A stretch of 64,000 nt of DNA from Pseudoxanthomonas japonensis (GTDB taxonomy: Bacteria; Pseudomonadota; Gammaproteobacteria; Xanthomonadales; Xanthomonadaceae): contig NZ_PDWW01000005.1 of assembly GCF_010093445.1 (NCBI RefSeq), positions 1 to 64,000 on the forward strand, read 5' to 3'. Positions within the stretch are counted from its first letter, which is position 1; the number at the start of each line of letters is the position of its first letter. The translations under genes and the position numbers were made by a program. The notes beneath the pieces are model-generated. The model saw only the letters and a program-made list of their open reading frames with translations. It did no database searches and had not been told where the DNA came from. Positions 29,520 through 39,413 of the stretch are shown here, in pieces.

Positions 29520-30368
29520 TCAACCGAAGAGGTCACGCTGGCGCTCCGGCAAATCCGCTTGGGCATACAGCGCATGCAGCCGTTCGCGCGGCTGCCGCAG
29601 GGGATCCTCCATCAGGAAGGTCGCCAGCCGCGGCGTGAACGTGGGCCAGCGCGCGTTCAACGCATCCATGTCGCCATCCGCTGGACCGCCTTCGCCACCG
29701 CGCGCGACGAAAGCGGTTTCGCACAGGACATTCCGCCAGCCCAGGCCGGAGAGGCGCAGCGACAGGTCGACCAGCGCCGCGTACCACGAGGCGAAACTCG
29801 CGGCATCCAGTCCGCCGACACGCTTGCGCGCACTGCCGCGCAGCACCACCGCGTGCGCGACGGCGGCCGGCAGTTCGGGATGCAGGGGCGGTAGCGCCGC
29901 GCAGGCCAGCGCCGTGCGCTCGCGGTCCTCCGGCGGCGGCATCACCTCGCCGAGCCGGGGCCATGCCGCGGTTTCGCCGGCGTTGCACCACGGCGTGGCC
30001 GTGGCGATGGCGGCGTCGCGCGCCAGGCAGGCGGACAGCTGCTGCAGCCAGCCCGGCAGGGGCTGCGCGTCGGGGGCCAGCAGCACCACGTCGGCATCGC
30101 CGCAGGCGGACAGCATCTCGTCGACATGCGCCACTTCGCCGACCATCCGTGGCCGGCGCGTGTAGTCGGCCTGCAATGCGGTGCGGGCCAGCCAGCGCTC
30201 GATGATGGCCAGTCCGCGTGGCCCCGCCTGCGCGTCGTCCGCCAGCCACACGCGCGTGCCGGCGGGCGTGCCGGCATCGAGCGCGCCCAGGCAGGCATCC
30301 AGGGCATCGTCGTCCGTGCCGACCGGCAACAGGACGACCGGCAGGGGCGATGCGCTACCGGGGGTCAC
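29520..30368 (-). CDS. Glycosyltransferase-like protein downstream of gspD
   Basis: This protein of about 282 residues looks like a degenerate or divergent family 2 glycosyltransferase. It has LPVVLLPVGTDDDALDACLGAL at the start, ADVVLLAPDAQPLPGWL (compare the DxD region), IATATPWCNAG, and VGGLDAASFASWYAALVDLSLRLSGLGW at the end. I do not see a clean DxD, so activity is uncertain. The GTG at 30368 overlaps the gspD stop (GTGA), so translation is coupled to the secretin. It is followed directly by the second glycosyltransferase. Confidence 0.6.
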   Translation of the reverse strand: MTPGSASPLPVVLLPVGTDDDALDACLGALDAGTPAGTRVWLADDAQAGPRGLAIIERWLARTALQADYTRRPRMVGEVAHVDEMLSACGDADVVLLAPDAQPLPGWLQQLSACLARDAAIATATPWCNAGETAAWPRLGEVMPPPEDRERTALACAALPPLHPELPAAVAHAVVLRGSARKRVGGLDAASFASWYAALVDLSLRLSGLGWRNVLCETAFVARGGEGGPADGDMDALNARWPTFTPRLATFLMEDPLRQPRERLHALYAQADLPERQRDLFG

Positions 30369-32578
30369 TTCTTCGGCGGCGCGTAGAGCGGATCCAGGGC
30401 ACGGAAACGCTGGCCGTATTCGTCGGTCAGGTTGCGCGCTTCCTGCGGGTTGCGGACGATCGTCGGCGTGATCAGCACGATCACCTCGCTGCGCTCGCTG
30501 CTGGTGGACTTCCTGCCGAACAGCGCACCGATCACCGGCAGGCGGCTCAGGCCGGGAATGCCGGCGGATCCTTCCGTCGCACTGTCGCTGATGAGGCCCG
30601 CCAGCATCACGGTCTGCCCGGCTTCCACCGCGGCTTCGGTCTTCATGCGGCGCGTGTTGATGCGCACGTTGCCGTTGGCATCGGGTTCGCTGCCCGGCGA
30701 ACTGACTTCCTGCACGATGTCCAGGAACACCATGCCGTCGCGGGTGACGCGCGGGCGCACCTTCAGGATCACGCCGGTATCCAGGTACTGCACCTGGCTG
30801 AAGGTGTTGTCCGTGCCGAGTCCGGGATTGACGGTCACCGACGAGATCGGGATGCGGCTGCCGACGTTGAGGGTGGCCTCGGCGTTGTTGCGGACGAACA
30901 CGGAAGGCGTCTGCAGCAGGCGCACGTCGCTGACTTCGTCCAGCGCGGTGATCACCGCCGCGGCATCGTTCTTGACCAGCGTCCAGACGGCACCCGCGCC
31001 GCTCACGCCGCCGATGCTGCCGGCGAGCGTGCTCCACTTGCTGGGACCGCTCACCCCGGGCGTGCCGCCCGGCGGATTGAAGGGCCCAAGACCGTTGTCG
31101 GTCATCGCGCGCTCGAGGTACCAGTTGACGCCGTAGCTCAGGTCGCCGGTCAGCGAGACCTCCGCGATCTGCGCCTCGATATGCACCTGCATCGGCATCA
31201 CGTCGAGCTTCTCGACGACTTCGCGGATCGAGTTCCAGGCGCTGGGACTGGCGCGCACGAGCAAGGTGTTGGTCTCCTCGACCGCCGCCACGCCGACGCG
31301 GTTGCCGTCGACTTCCAGCGTGACCGCGCCGCTGCCGCTGTCGCGCTGATTGAGCGACAGCGAGCCGCTGCCCAGGCCACCGGTCCCGCTGCTGCTTCCG
31401 CTGCTGCCGAAGTCCACGCTGCCGCCGTTGCCGTTGAGGCCGCCGTCGTTGATCTGCACGGGGTCCGTGCCCGGCATCAGCGAGACGTTGCCCGCCCCAC
31501 CGGTCGACCGCTCGTTACCGGACCCGCTGCCGCCCGAGGACCCGAACACTTCCGACAGCCGCTGCGCGAGTTCGCGGGCCTTGATGTATTTCAGTTCGTA
31601 GGAGAACAGCCGGCTGCCTTCGCCCGCGCCGTCGATGCGTTCGAGCCACTGCTGGATCTGGTCCAGGTAGGCGGGCTGCGGTGTGATCACCAGCACCGCG
31701 TTGGCGCCTTCCAGCGGCATGAAGCGGAACATGCCGGCGCTCGGCGTCTTGCTGTCGTTGCCGAACACCTTCTCCAGGTCGGCGACCACGCGCGTCGCGC
31801 GACCCGACTGCAGCGGGAAGACGCCGACCGACATGCCGGACAGCCAGTCCACGTCGAAGATCTCGACGGTGCGCAGGTAGTTCTCCAGTTCGGTGCGCGT
31901 GCCCGCGAGCGTGATGACGTTGCGGGTGCCGTCGATGCTGACGATGGCGTTCGGGCGCGCGTATGGCTCCAGCACCTTCTTCATCTCGCTGGCGGAGATG
32001 AAGCGCAGCGGCACCACGCGCACCTCGTAACCGCGCGCGCTGGACGCCGGACCGGTGCGCGGCGCCACGCTGCCCGCGAGCGCCTGGTCGGACGGGATGA
32101 TGTTGTAGCGCCCGCCGCTGTAGACCAGGCGGGCGTTGTTCCAGCCGAGCACCATCTCCAGCAGGTTCAGCGCTTCGGCTGGCGACACCGGCTTGGGCGT
32201 GCCCAGCGTGACCGTGCCCTGCACGCCCGGTGCGATCACGTAGTTCTGCCCCAGCATGTCGCCGAGGATGGCCTTGACCACGGCATGGACGGACTCGCCT
32301 TCGAAGTTGAAGGTGGCCGACCCGCTGCTCGCACCGCCAAGCGAAGGCACCGGCGCGGCGGCCGCGCTGCGGTTGATCATCTGCCCGTTGCCGCGGCGGA
32401 CCTGCGCCTGCGGACCCGTCTCCGGCGCGTCGGCCTCGGACACCGGCGTGGTCTGCGCATTGCCCGGCACGATGCCCGTCGGCGTCGTCGCCCCGCGGTG
32501 CATCTCCGCCACGGGCGCGCTGGCGCACCCGGCCAGCAGGCCCAGGCAGAGGGAAAACAGGATCACACGTAACGTCAT
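30365..32578 (-). CDS. gspD: Type II secretion secretin GspD (XpsD)
   Basis: This 737-residue outer-membrane secretin forms the exit channel of the type II system. It has a lipoprotein signal with lipobox LAGC (Cys at about 18), a low-complexity linker, N-domains (N0 from about 88; N1-N3 to about 430) and a Gly/Ser-rich insertion near 380-425. The secretin core follows, with VEAGQTVMLAGLI and VLITPTIV near the C-terminus. The lipidated N-terminus fits XpsD of Xanthomonas. It is the last structural gene of the F-to-D operon and lies nine bases after gspN. Confidence 0.96.
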   Translation of the reverse strand: MTLRVILFSLCLGLLAGCASAPVAEMHRGATTPTGIVPGNAQTTPVSEADAPETGPQAQVRRGNGQMINRSAAAAPVPSLGGASSGSATFNFEGESVHAVVKAILGDMLGQNYVIAPGVQGTVTLGTPKPVSPAEALNLLEMVLGWNNARLVYSGGRYNIIPSDQALAGSVAPRTGPASSARGYEVRVVPLRFISASEMKKVLEPYARPNAIVSIDGTRNVITLAGTRTELENYLRTVEIFDVDWLSGMSVGVFPLQSGRATRVVADLEKVFGNDSKTPSAGMFRFMPLEGANAVLVITPQPAYLDQIQQWLERIDGAGEGSRLFSYELKYIKARELAQRLSEVFGSSGGSGSGNERSTGGAGNVSLMPGTDPVQINDGGLNGNGGSVDFGSSGSSSGTGGLGSGSLSLNQRDSGSGAVTLEVDGNRVGVAAVEETNTLLVRASPSAWNSIREVVEKLDVMPMQVHIEAQIAEVSLTGDLSYGVNWYLERAMTDNGLGPFNPPGGTPGVSGPSKWSTLAGSIGGVSGAGAVWTLVKNDAAAVITALDEVSDVRLLQTPSVFVRNNAEATLNVGSRIPISSVTVNPGLGTDNTFSQVQYLDTGVILKVRPRVTRDGMVFLDIVQEVSSPGSEPDANGNVRINTRRMKTEAAVEAGQTVMLAGLISDSATEGSAGIPGLSRLPVIGALFGRKSTSSERSEVIVLITPTIVRNPQEARNLTDEYGQRFRALDPLYAPPKK

Positions 32579-32587
32579 GCCGGCACT

Positions 32588-33421
32588 CTACTGTGTCTTG
32601 CCGGGCGTTGCCGGCGGCGTGGTGGGTTGCGCCTGCTGCTGGCGCAGCTGCGCGCGGCGCTGTTCGATGCGCTGGCGGATGGCTTCCATCTGCTCGTCGG
32701 TGGTCGACGTGGGCGGTGCAGGTGTCGTGGAGGGCGACGACGGGGTGGGCGTCATTGCAGACGGCGCGGATCCCTGTCCCTGCGTCGGGGGCGGAACCGT
32801 GGCTGGCATCGCCGCCGGCGCATTGTTGCCGCCGGTGGCGCGACCACCCGGCGCCGCCGATGGCGCAATGCCCGCCGGCGGCACGACAGGGTTCTGGCTG
32901 AGGATCTGCGTCGGCGGCTGCCCACCGGCGCCGTCGAAGACGCGCAGTTCCAGTTCGCGGCGACCTTCCGGCCCGTCGAACACCGCCCGGCGCGGTCCCA
33001 GTTCGCTCAACTGCCAGCCCGGGAACCCCGCCGGCGATTCACCCACCTTTACCCGCAGCCCTTCCCCACCCTGCGCAGGCTGCACGATGGCCAGCTCCAG
33101 CGCCGGCGTGATCAGCACGCTGGTCAGCACCAGGTCGAACGTGGGCGCGGCCGCCTCCTCGCCGGAGAGGAAGAACGGTTTGGGGCGACGATCTTCCGAG
33201 AACAGCGGGCGTGCCCCCACGTCGGCGTACCGGTCCAGCGCACCCAGACGCTCCGGCGGACTGGCGGGCAGGCGCGGCAGTGCCTGGACCAGGCCCGGAT
33301 CCGCAGGCAGCGGCGTGATGCGGCTGCCCAGCCCGAACAGGGCCAGCACGGCCACCAGCACGGCCCAGCCCGCCACGACGGCGAGCAGCCAAGTACGCAG
33401 GTTCCAGGTGTCAGCGCGCAC
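32588..33421 (-). CDS. gspN: Type II secretion protein GspN (XpsN)
   Basis: This 277-residue protein has one N-terminal transmembrane helix (about 10-32). The periplasmic region contains LFSEDRRPKPF, which resembles the homology region of GspC-like proteins. A long Pro/Ala/Thr-rich stretch and a C-terminal charged coiled coil (EQMEAIRQRIEQRRAQLRQQQ) follow. In Xanthomonas, XpsN takes the place of GspC and links the XpsL/M platform to the XpsD secretin. It overlaps gspM by 11 bases. Confidence 0.88.
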   Translation of the reverse strand: MRADTWNLRTWLLAVVAGWAVLVAVLALFGLGSRITPLPADPGLVQALPRLPASPPERLGALDRYADVGARPLFSEDRRPKPFFLSGEEAAAPTFDLVLTSVLITPALELAIVQPAQGGEGLRVKVGESPAGFPGWQLSELGPRRAVFDGPEGRRELELRVFDGAGGQPPTQILSQNPVVPPAGIAPSAAPGGRATGGNNAPAAMPATVPPPTQGQGSAPSAMTPTPSSPSTTPAPPTSTTDEQMEAIRQRIEQRRAQLRQQQAQPTTPPATPGKTQ

Positions 33422-34049
33422 CGGGCGCCTCCTGGGCCACGACCGGGGAAGGCTTGAGATAGCCGTACAGGTCGAAGTTCACGTCCAGTCCGCCGCTGCC
33501 GCTCTCGCTGGCCTGGAACGCGTAGCGCTGCGCGAGGATGTTGAGGTTCTCGACGAACAGCCGCGGGCTGCCGGACTCGATCTGGTGCAGCACCGAGGCC
33601 AGTTCGGGCGCGCCGCAGCGCAGGCGGACCTGGACCACCACGCGCGGGTAGACCTCGCGACCGGCCACGGCCAGCGGCGACTGGTTGGCGATGGCGCAAC
33701 TGCGGTTGCCCGGGCTGGCCTGCTTGACGATGGTTTCCAACCGCTGCACCAGCCCGGCGGTGGCCAGTTCCACCGTGGCCTCCGGCAGGAATCCCGGGCG
33801 CTGGGCCTGCTGCGCCAGCGCGGCCGCGAGTTCGCGCTGCACCTGCGGGGCCTGCTGCAGCTGGGTGCGGATGCGCAGTTCGCGTTCGCGCAGTTCGTCC
33901 ACGCGGGCGCCGACGTCCTGCATCGGTACCGTCCACCACGGATGCACCAGCACGAAGTAGCCCACCAGCAGCGCTGCCAGCAGCAGCGCCAGCGCCAGCC
34001 AGCGATCGCGGTCAGTCACGGCCGGCGGCATTCGCACCTCCCTGTGCAT
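33411..34049 (-). CDS. gspM: Type II secretion protein GspM (XpsM)
   Basis: This 212-residue bitopic inner-membrane protein has a short cytoplasmic N-terminus, a TM helix at about 18-35 and a periplasmic coiled coil (about 45-75). A ferredoxin-like domain follows, including LASVLHQIESGSPRLFVENLNILAQ. It pairs with GspL in the assembly platform. ATGs at 34049 and 34031 are both possible; both overlap the end of gspL. Confidence 0.88.
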   Translation of the reverse strand: MHREVRMPPAVTDRDRWLALALLLAALLVGYFVLVHPWWTVPMQDVGARVDELRERELRIRTQLQQAPQVQRELAAALAQQAQRPGFLPEATVELATAGLVQRLETIVKQASPGNRSCAIANQSPLAVAGREVYPRVVVQVRLRCGAPELASVLHQIESGSPRLFVENLNILAQRYAFQASESGSGGLDVNFDLYGYLKPSPVVAQEAPGAR

Positions 34050-35151
34050 TGGCGGACGGATCCTGCTTGCCCAGCAGTTCGGCGGTCAGCGTGAAGCGGT
34101 CCATGCGCGTGCGCGGATCCGGCTGCAGGGCACCGCTCAGCGCCGGGTTGCGCCACAACGGCGAACCCTGCAGGCGAGCCACCAGCCCCGAGGCTTCCGG
34201 ACTGAAGCCGATCAACGTCAACCGGTCGCCCTCGATGGCGAGTTTCTCGAGATAGGTGTTGTCGGGCAGCCGCCGGGTGACGTCATCCATCACTTCCAGC
34301 GCGGTGGGACGACGGGCGCTGGTCTGGTTCAACACGGTCGTGCCGGCGACCAGGTCGACCAGTTGCTGCCGCTGCGCGGCCACCTGCCGCGCCGCATCGG
34401 CGCGAAGATCGACCTGGGCGGCGAACGCATCGGCCGCGGCCCGCCGGTTGTCCAGCACCACCCATGCCGCGAACCAGATGGCGACCACCGCGACCGCCGC
34501 GAGCGCGAGGTGCAGCCCACGCTGCGGCGCCTGCCGCGAGACGCGCGCCGGCTCGGGCAACAGGTTGAGGCCGAGGACCGTGCCGTCCGCCTCTTCCACG
34601 TCCGCGCCGGCCATGCCGCCCGCCAGTGCACCCAGTCCGGACAGCCCGGCGGTGAAGGCAGCGGTCGGCACCACGGCCAGTTCGACCTCGAGTTGGGCGT
34701 CCGCACGCACGGTCAGCACGCGCGCGTCGAAGCAGGCCTCGTTCGCGGCGAACGGCGTCTGCCGGTCGAGTTCGAAGGTCAGCACATCGCGCAACCGGTC
34801 CGCCGCCGCGGCCGGCAGCAGGAGCCGGCGGCGAAGCGCCATGCCGGCAGGGACCAGCCACCAGCGCGGCAATCCGGCCAGGCGGTTGCCAAGCAGGGAC
34901 TGCAGTTCATCGGACGTCACCGTCACCGGCAGCCGCGCGAGCATCTGCCGCCGGGTGCCATCCAGCCACGTCATCTCGATCTCGTCGTCGCGGCGCTGGA
35001 ACAGCAGGCGGTCGCCGGTCAGCCCCAGCAGCACGCGCCAGCGCGCCGGCAACCAGGTCGCCAGCGCCTGTCCCCACCACGCGAGGAAACTGCGGGGACC
35101 CGGCCCGAGCCGTGCCCTGAGCCGCTGCAAGGTGTCGCGTACGCCGCTCAT
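34012..35151 (-). CDS. gspL: Type II secretion protein GspL (XpsL)
   Basis: This 379-residue protein has a cytoplasmic actin-like part that binds GspE, a single TM segment (about 230-250, [19 protein letters not shown]) and a periplasmic PilN-like ferredoxin domain. The C-terminal part includes [32 protein letters not shown]. It recruits the GspE ATPase to the inner membrane. Starts and ends overlap neighbouring genes, typical of this operon. Confidence 0.9.
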   Translation of the reverse strand: MSGVRDTLQRLRARLGPGPRSFLAWWGQALATWLPARWRVLLGLTGDRLLFQRRDDEIEMTWLDGTRRQMLARLPVTVTSDELQSLLGNRLAGLPRWWLVPAGMALRRRLLLPAAAADRLRDVLTFELDRQTPFAANEACFDARVLTVRADAQLEVELAVVPTAAFTAGLSGLGALAGGMAGADVEEADGTVLGLNLLPEPARVSRQAPQRGLHLALAAVAVVAIWFAAWVVLDNRRAAADAFAAQVDLRADAARQVAAQRQQLVDLVAGTTVLNQTSARRPTALEVMDDVTRRLPDNTYLEKLAIEGDRLTLIGFSPEASGLVARLQGSPLWRNPALSGALQPDPRTRMDRFTLTAELLGKQDPSANAQGGANAAGRD

Positions 35152-35999
35152 TGTGGTGACGCTCCCTCCTCCCAGCGCAACAAGGTATAGGCCGAACCCG
35201 GTACCGGGCTGGCACCCGCGCGCACCACCGTGCGAAGCGACGCCTCGCGGCCATCGGCCAGCCGCGCACGGCTCTCGATACTATACGTGCCGCTGCCGGT
35301 GCCGACGAGTTGGGGATTCACCGCGGCGCCCGCCGCATGGCGTTGCGCCAGCCACGCGGCCGAATCGACGCCCATGGCCTCCAGCACCGGGCCCTGCGCG
35401 TACATCGCATCGGGCTGCGCGCGCCCCGAGTACAGGGTCAGGAAGGGGGCCAGCCGCGCATAGAGGTCCGGCGTCATGCCGAGCACCTGCTCGACTTCCG
35501 CGATGGTTTCGAACGGCGCGTCCTTGGCGCCGTAGTCGCGTCCCGCCGCCGCGTAGTCCGCGTCCTCCGCGCCGCCCACCGGCTGGGTCAGGCTGTCGCC
35601 GTCGCGCCAGTCGACGATGGCCGCCGCCAGCGCATCGCTCGCACCGGGCGGCTCGCCGAGCGCCTGCATCAGGCGCGACAGCAAGGGCACGTCGGCCTGG
35701 TTCAGGTCGATCTTGCCGGTCTCGTCCACGATGCGCACCTGCACCTGCTGGCCATCGAAGGTCCAGGTGTACTGCCGCCCATTGGGCTGCCAGTGCGTCT
35801 CCGGATTGCGGTCGGACACGCGCACCAGGGCGTACTCGATGCCGGCACGCGCGATCTCCTGCGCCTGGGCGCCGCGGCTGCCCACCCGCGCCTGCAAGGC
35901 CTCCATGCGTGCGGTCAGCGCATAGGCACCGATCAGCGCGGTGAGCAGCGCCACCAGCCACAGCACGAGCAGCAGCGCGGCACCGCGCGCACGTTTCAT
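35148..35999 (-). CDS. gspK: Type II secretion minor pseudopilin GspK (XpsK)
   Basis: This 283-residue protein starts [24 protein letters not shown], the GspK-type prepilin leader and hydrophobic helix. GspK characteristically lacks the Glu5 found in other pseudopilins, and none is seen here. The large alpha-helical insert includes [19 protein letters not shown] and a helix-hairpin-helix-like [18 protein letters not shown]. It caps the pseudopilus tip with GspI and GspJ. The ATG at 35999 overlaps the gspJ stop. Confidence 0.93.
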   Translation of the reverse strand: MKRARGAALLLVLWLVALLTALIGAYALTARMEALQARVGSRGAQAQEIARAGIEYALVRVSDRNPETHWQPNGRQYTWTFDGQQVQVRIVDETGKIDLNQADVPLLSRLMQALGEPPGASDALAAAIVDWRDGDSLTQPVGGAEDADYAAAGRDYGAKDAPFETIAEVEQVLGMTPDLYARLAPFLTLYSGRAQPDAMYAQGPVLEAMGVDSAAWLAQRHAAGAAVNPQLVGTGSGTYSIESRARLADGREASLRTVVRAGASPVPGSAYTLLRWEEGASPQ

Positions 36000-36664
36000 G
36001 GCAGCACCGACGGGTTGCCGCCCGGCAGCAGGCCGCCGCCCGCGCCACCCTCGCTGCGGGCGAGCGTCACGACCAGGTCCGGCCAGCGCCCGCCGCGCAC
36101 GGCTTCCATCTCCATCTTCACCTGCAGGGGCAGCATGTCCGACGTCTCCCAGCGGTCCTGCCAGGGACCGAGCCGGTTGTCCGCATCGAGGCCGCGATAG
36201 CGGAAACGCACCGCCTTCAGGCCATCGGCGAGCCGTTCGGCGCGCAGCCCGCGCGCGGCAAGATCGATGTCCTCCAGCGACGCGTCCGGGCGCGCGACGG
36301 AGAACGCCACCTGCAGGCGCCCGGCGTCGTCCATCACCAGATCGTGCAGGTACGGTCCGCCGTAGCCGAGGTAATCCGGCAGGTCGGCCACGAACCGCAT
36401 GCGCTGCGGCGTGCCGATGAAGCGCGCCTGCCGCAGGGTGCTGCGGTCGGTGGCGAACACGATGGGCTGCGCCGATGCCAGCCGCGCGCGCAGATAGCCG
36501 TGCACCGCGCGCATGCGTTCGCTCGCCTGTGCCATGTCCTCGCCGCGCGTGACCACCGCCGTGGACGAGCGAAGCGTCGCGAAGGCCAGCGCCAGCCCCG
36601 CGGCCATCAGCACCAGCGCCACCAGCACCTCGATCAGCGTGAAGCCGCGCATCCGCGCGCGCAT
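35996..36664 (-). CDS. gspJ: Type II secretion minor pseudopilin GspJ (XpsJ)
   Basis: This 222-residue pseudopilin has a prepilin leader MRARMRG and the sequence [21 protein letters not shown]; cleavage is between G and F with Glu at +5. The C-terminal globular region includes [22 protein letters not shown]. It forms the tip complex with GspI and GspK. The ATG at 36664 overlaps the gspI stop, and the longer open frame upstream lies inside gspI. Confidence 0.92.
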   Translation of the reverse strand: MRARMRGFTLIEVLVALVLMAAGLALAFATLRSSTAVVTRGEDMAQASERMRAVHGYLRARLASAQPIVFATDRSTLRQARFIGTPQRMRFVADLPDYLGYGGPYLHDLVMDDAGRLQVAFSVARPDASLEDIDLAARGLRAERLADGLKAVRFRYRGLDADNRLGPWQDRWETSDMLPLQVKMEMEAVRGGRWPDLVVTLARSEGGAGGGLLPGGNPSVLP

Positions 36665-37092
36665 CACGGCGACACCACCTGGTTGATGTCGCGTGGCGCC
36701 AGACGTAACGTACGCCATTCCATCGCCTGTCCACGCTCGCTGCCCCAGCGCACCGCCAGGCGCACGTCGAGGAGTTGCGGTGCGCCCGGGTCGAGCTGCG
36801 CACGCGCCGCCAGCGGATCGGCGAACGGGACGACGTCGAGCTGCCACTGGTAGCGGTCGCCTTCGAAACTGCCCTGCTGCCGTCCGGGCTTCAGTGCCTC
36901 CCCCGCGCCCAGCTGCGCCAGCAGCGACTGCGCATGCAACGTGGCACGACTGCTGTCCGCCGAATCGCGCACCTGCCGGCTCGCACCGGACAGCGACCCG
37001 AGCAGCAGGCTCAGCGCGAGCGCCAGCAGGGCGAACGCGACGATCACCTCGAGCAGGGTGAACCCGTGCTGGCGGCGGCGGGACGCGGTCAT
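36664..37092 (-). CDS. gspI: Type II secretion minor pseudopilin GspI (XpsI)
   Basis: This 142-residue protein has prepilin leader [10 protein letters not shown] followed by [21 protein letters not shown], Glu at +5 after the cleavage site. The C-terminal half includes [13 protein letters not shown] and [13 protein letters not shown], a typical small pseudopilin fold. It is translationally coupled on both sides by 1-4 base overlaps. Confidence 0.92.
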   Translation of the reverse strand: MTASRRRQHGFTLLEVIVAFALLALALSLLLGSLSGASRQVRDSADSSRATLHAQSLLAQLGAGEALKPGRQQGSFEGDRYQWQLDVVPFADPLAARAQLDPGAPQLLDVRLAVRWGSERGQAMEWRTLRLAPRDINQVVSP

Positions 37093-37535
37093 GGCGCCGG
37101 CACTTCGTCGCGGAACAACCAGGTCTCGCCGGTCAGCCAGGCCACGTCGATGCTCCACGCCGCCGTACCGGCCGACAGGGTGATGCGGCCACCGGTGGAA
37201 CCGCCATCGGGAAAGAACAGCACGCCGCCTTCGCCCGCGCGCGCCTGCGCTTCGCGCGCGCCGGTGAAGCGCACCGACAAGCCGTCGTTGATGTCGCCGC
37301 GACGGTCGCCCGCCGCTTCCCAGGCATGCGCACGCGGGTCGATGCGGAAACGCTGCGGCTGGCCGGTCGCGATGGCGCGCGCCCGCGTGTAGCGCAGCTG
37401 CGCAGCGATCTCCTTGGATTCGGAGCGCAGCCGCATGCCGTCCATGCCGCCGGTGAAGGCCATCGCCGCGAGGATGCCCGCCGCCGCGATCAGCGCCAGT
37501 ACCAGCAGGGTCTCGAGCAGCGTGAAGCCGTCCAT
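37089..37535 (-). CDS. gspH: Type II secretion minor pseudopilin GspH (XpsH)
   Basis: This protein is about 148 residues with FTLLETLLVLALIAAAG after a G at the prepilin cleavage site. From the ATG at 37535 the leader is only M-D-G and lacks the usual positive charges. An in-frame GTG at 37595 would add 20 residues, including GRRSRVHM, a more typical leader. Neither start has a strong ribosome-binding site, so the true start is open. The C-terminal region (GVLFFPDGGSTGGRITL) is typical of GspH/FimT. Confidence 0.88.
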   Translation of the reverse strand: MDGFTLLETLLVLALIAAAGILAAMAFTGGMDGMRLRSESKEIAAQLRYTRARAIATGQPQRFRIDPRAHAWEAAGDRRGDINDGLSVRFTGAREAQARAGEGGVLFFPDGGSTGGRITLSAGTAAWSIDVAWLTGETWLFRDEVPAP

Positions 37536-37612
37536 GTGGACGCGCGAGCGGCGTCCGTCGATGGATGGCTGCGCGGGGCCGGCACGGAAGGCCACGACGA
37601 CGGACGCCGTGC

Positions 37613-38047
37613 TTACTCGTTCTTGATGTCCGCGTTGACACTGTCGCCGCCGGGCTTGCCGTCGGCGCCCAGGCTGACCAGGTCGAAGCGCTGCGTTTCG
37701 CCGGGGATGCGGTACTCGATCGGGTTCTTCCACGGATCCTGCAACTCGCTCTCCTTCGCGTACGGCCCCAGCCAGCCCGTCGCGTTGCCCGGGTTGACCA
37801 CCAGATCGGACAGCTGCGCCGGATAGCGTCCGGTGTCGAGCTGGTAGTTCTCGATCTTGCCGGCCAGCGTCTGCACCTGCGATTGCGCCAGCTTCACCTT
37901 GCCGCTGTCCGCACCGCCCATCACCCGGCTGCCGACCAGGACCAGGATGCCGCCGATCAGCACCAGCACGATGATGATCTCGAGCAGGCTGAAACCCTGT
38001 TGCGAGCGCGGGGCGTGGAAGGCTTTCGTCGGACGCATGCGGGACAT
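37613..38047 (-). CDS. gspG: Type II secretion major pseudopilin GspG (XpsG)
   Basis: This 144-residue major pseudopilin has a long basic leader MSRMRPTKAFHAPRSQQG, then FSLLEIIIVLVLIGGIL with Glu at +5. The C-terminal half has the conserved GspG elements: IENYQLDTGRYP, GWLGPYAKESELQDPWKNP, and LVSLGADGKPGGDSVNADI, the last being the calcium-binding loop. It polymerises into the pseudopilus. It starts 23 bases after gspF. Confidence 0.95.
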   Translation of the reverse strand: MSRMRPTKAFHAPRSQQGFSLLEIIIVLVLIGGILVLVGSRVMGGADSGKVKLAQSQVQTLAGKIENYQLDTGRYPAQLSDLVVNPGNATGWLGPYAKESELQDPWKNPIEYRIPGETQRFDLVSLGADGKPGGDSVNADIKNE

Positions 38048-38070
38048 GGCGGTGGACTCTCCGGTGGTTC

Positions 38071-39285
38071 TCAGTTGATGGCGCCGGTCAGATCGTACAG
38101 CGGGACCAGCACGGCGATGATGACGACGCCGACCACCGCGGCCAGGACCAGCGTGATGGCGGGAACGAGGGCGGCCAGCATACGGTCCAGCACCTGAGCG
38201 GTTTCCTGCTCGAAGGTTTCGGCGGTCTTCAGCAACATGCCGTCGAGCGCGCCCGACTCCTCGCCCACCTGGATCATCTGCAACGCCAGCCGCGGGAAGC
38301 GCTTGCCCTTGCCGAGCGAGGCGGACAGGCCGTGGCCGTTCTTCACATCCTCGACCGCGGCATCCACATCCGCCGCCAGCGCCCGGTTGCCCAGCACGTT
38401 GCGGGCGATACCGAGGGCGGTGAGCAATGGAACGCCGTTCTTCAGCAGCGTACCCAGCGTGCGCGCCAGCCGCGCCGTTTCCAGGCGTGCCAGCAGCGGT
38501 CCGACCAGGGGCCGCCCGAGCAACCAGGCATCCAGACGGTCGCGGAACGCCGGATCGCGGCGACGGCGATCGAACCACAGCAGCGCCACCGCAGGCACGG
38601 CGACCAGCACGAACCAGTAGTCGCGCACGAACGCACCCACCCACAGCACCCCGCGCGTGAACCAGGGGAGCGCCACGTCCAGGCTCTCGTACATCACCGC
38701 GAACTGCGGCACCACGTAGCCCAGCAGGAACAGCAGCGCGAAACCGACCACGACCAGCAGGATCGCCGGATACACCAGCGCGTTGACCACGCGGCCCTTC
38801 AGCGCACGGCTGCGCTCCAGGTAATCGCCGAGCCGCTGAAGGGTGTCGTGCAGGCTGCCGCCGGCCTCGCCCGCGCGCACCATGTTGATGTAGAGCCGCG
38901 AGAACAGGCCGTGCTGCCGGTCCAGCGCCGCCGACAGCGGCGCACCGCCGCGCACGGCGTCGCGGATGTCGGTGATGACGCGACGCGCCTTTTCGTCTTC
39001 GGGCAGGTCCAGCAGGATGCCCAGCGCGCGGTCCAGCGGCTGACCCGCGCCCAGCAACGTGGCCAGCTGCTGCGTGAACTGCACCAGCCGGTCGCCGGCG
39101 AACGCGTTGGGTCGCCACAGTTGCCGCCAGTTCGTGCCACCGCCGGCGGCGGCAAGCGCGGCCTCGACGGGCAGGTGTCCCTGCTCCTGCAGGCGAGCCA
39201 CGACTTCGGCATCGCTGGCGGCCTCCATCTGGCCGTCCAGCATTTCACCGTGCGCATTGAGGGCCTTGTAACGGTAGAGCGGCAT
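38071..39285 (-). CDS. gspF: Type II secretion inner-membrane platform protein GspF (XpsF)
   Basis: This 404-residue polytopic protein starts MPLYRYKALNAHGEMLDG. It has two GspF repeats, each a cytoplasmic helical bundle followed by membrane segments. Conserved residues include FTQQLATLLGAGQPLDRAL and the second-copy counterpart LETARLARTLGTLLKNGVPLLTAL. It is the first gene of the leftward F-G-H-I-J-K-L-M-N-D operon. In Xanthomonas, gspE directly precedes gspF; here gspE is almost 10 kb away at 49118-50830. Confidence 0.95.
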   Translation of the reverse strand: MPLYRYKALNAHGEMLDGQMEAASDAEVVARLQEQGHLPVEAALAAAGGGTNWRQLWRPNAFAGDRLVQFTQQLATLLGAGQPLDRALGILLDLPEDEKARRVITDIRDAVRGGAPLSAALDRQHGLFSRLYINMVRAGEAGGSLHDTLQRLGDYLERSRALKGRVVNALVYPAILLVVVGFALLFLLGYVVPQFAVMYESLDVALPWFTRGVLWVGAFVRDYWFVLVAVPAVALLWFDRRRRDPAFRDRLDAWLLGRPLVGPLLARLETARLARTLGTLLKNGVPLLTALGIARNVLGNRALAADVDAAVEDVKNGHGLSASLGKGKRFPRLALQMIQVGEESGALDGMLLKTAETFEQETAQVLDRMLAALVPAITLVLAAVVGVVIIAVLVPLYDLTGAIN

Positions 39286-39413
39286 GCAGGCGACAGAAGC
39301 GGGAATGCGCCAACTTACCGTATTCCCCCGCCCAGCGTCATGCGCCCGCATCACGCCGCGCAACACCGCGACCCCGGTTGCACGGGGCCGCGGCGTTGCC
39401 CGTCACCGATACA

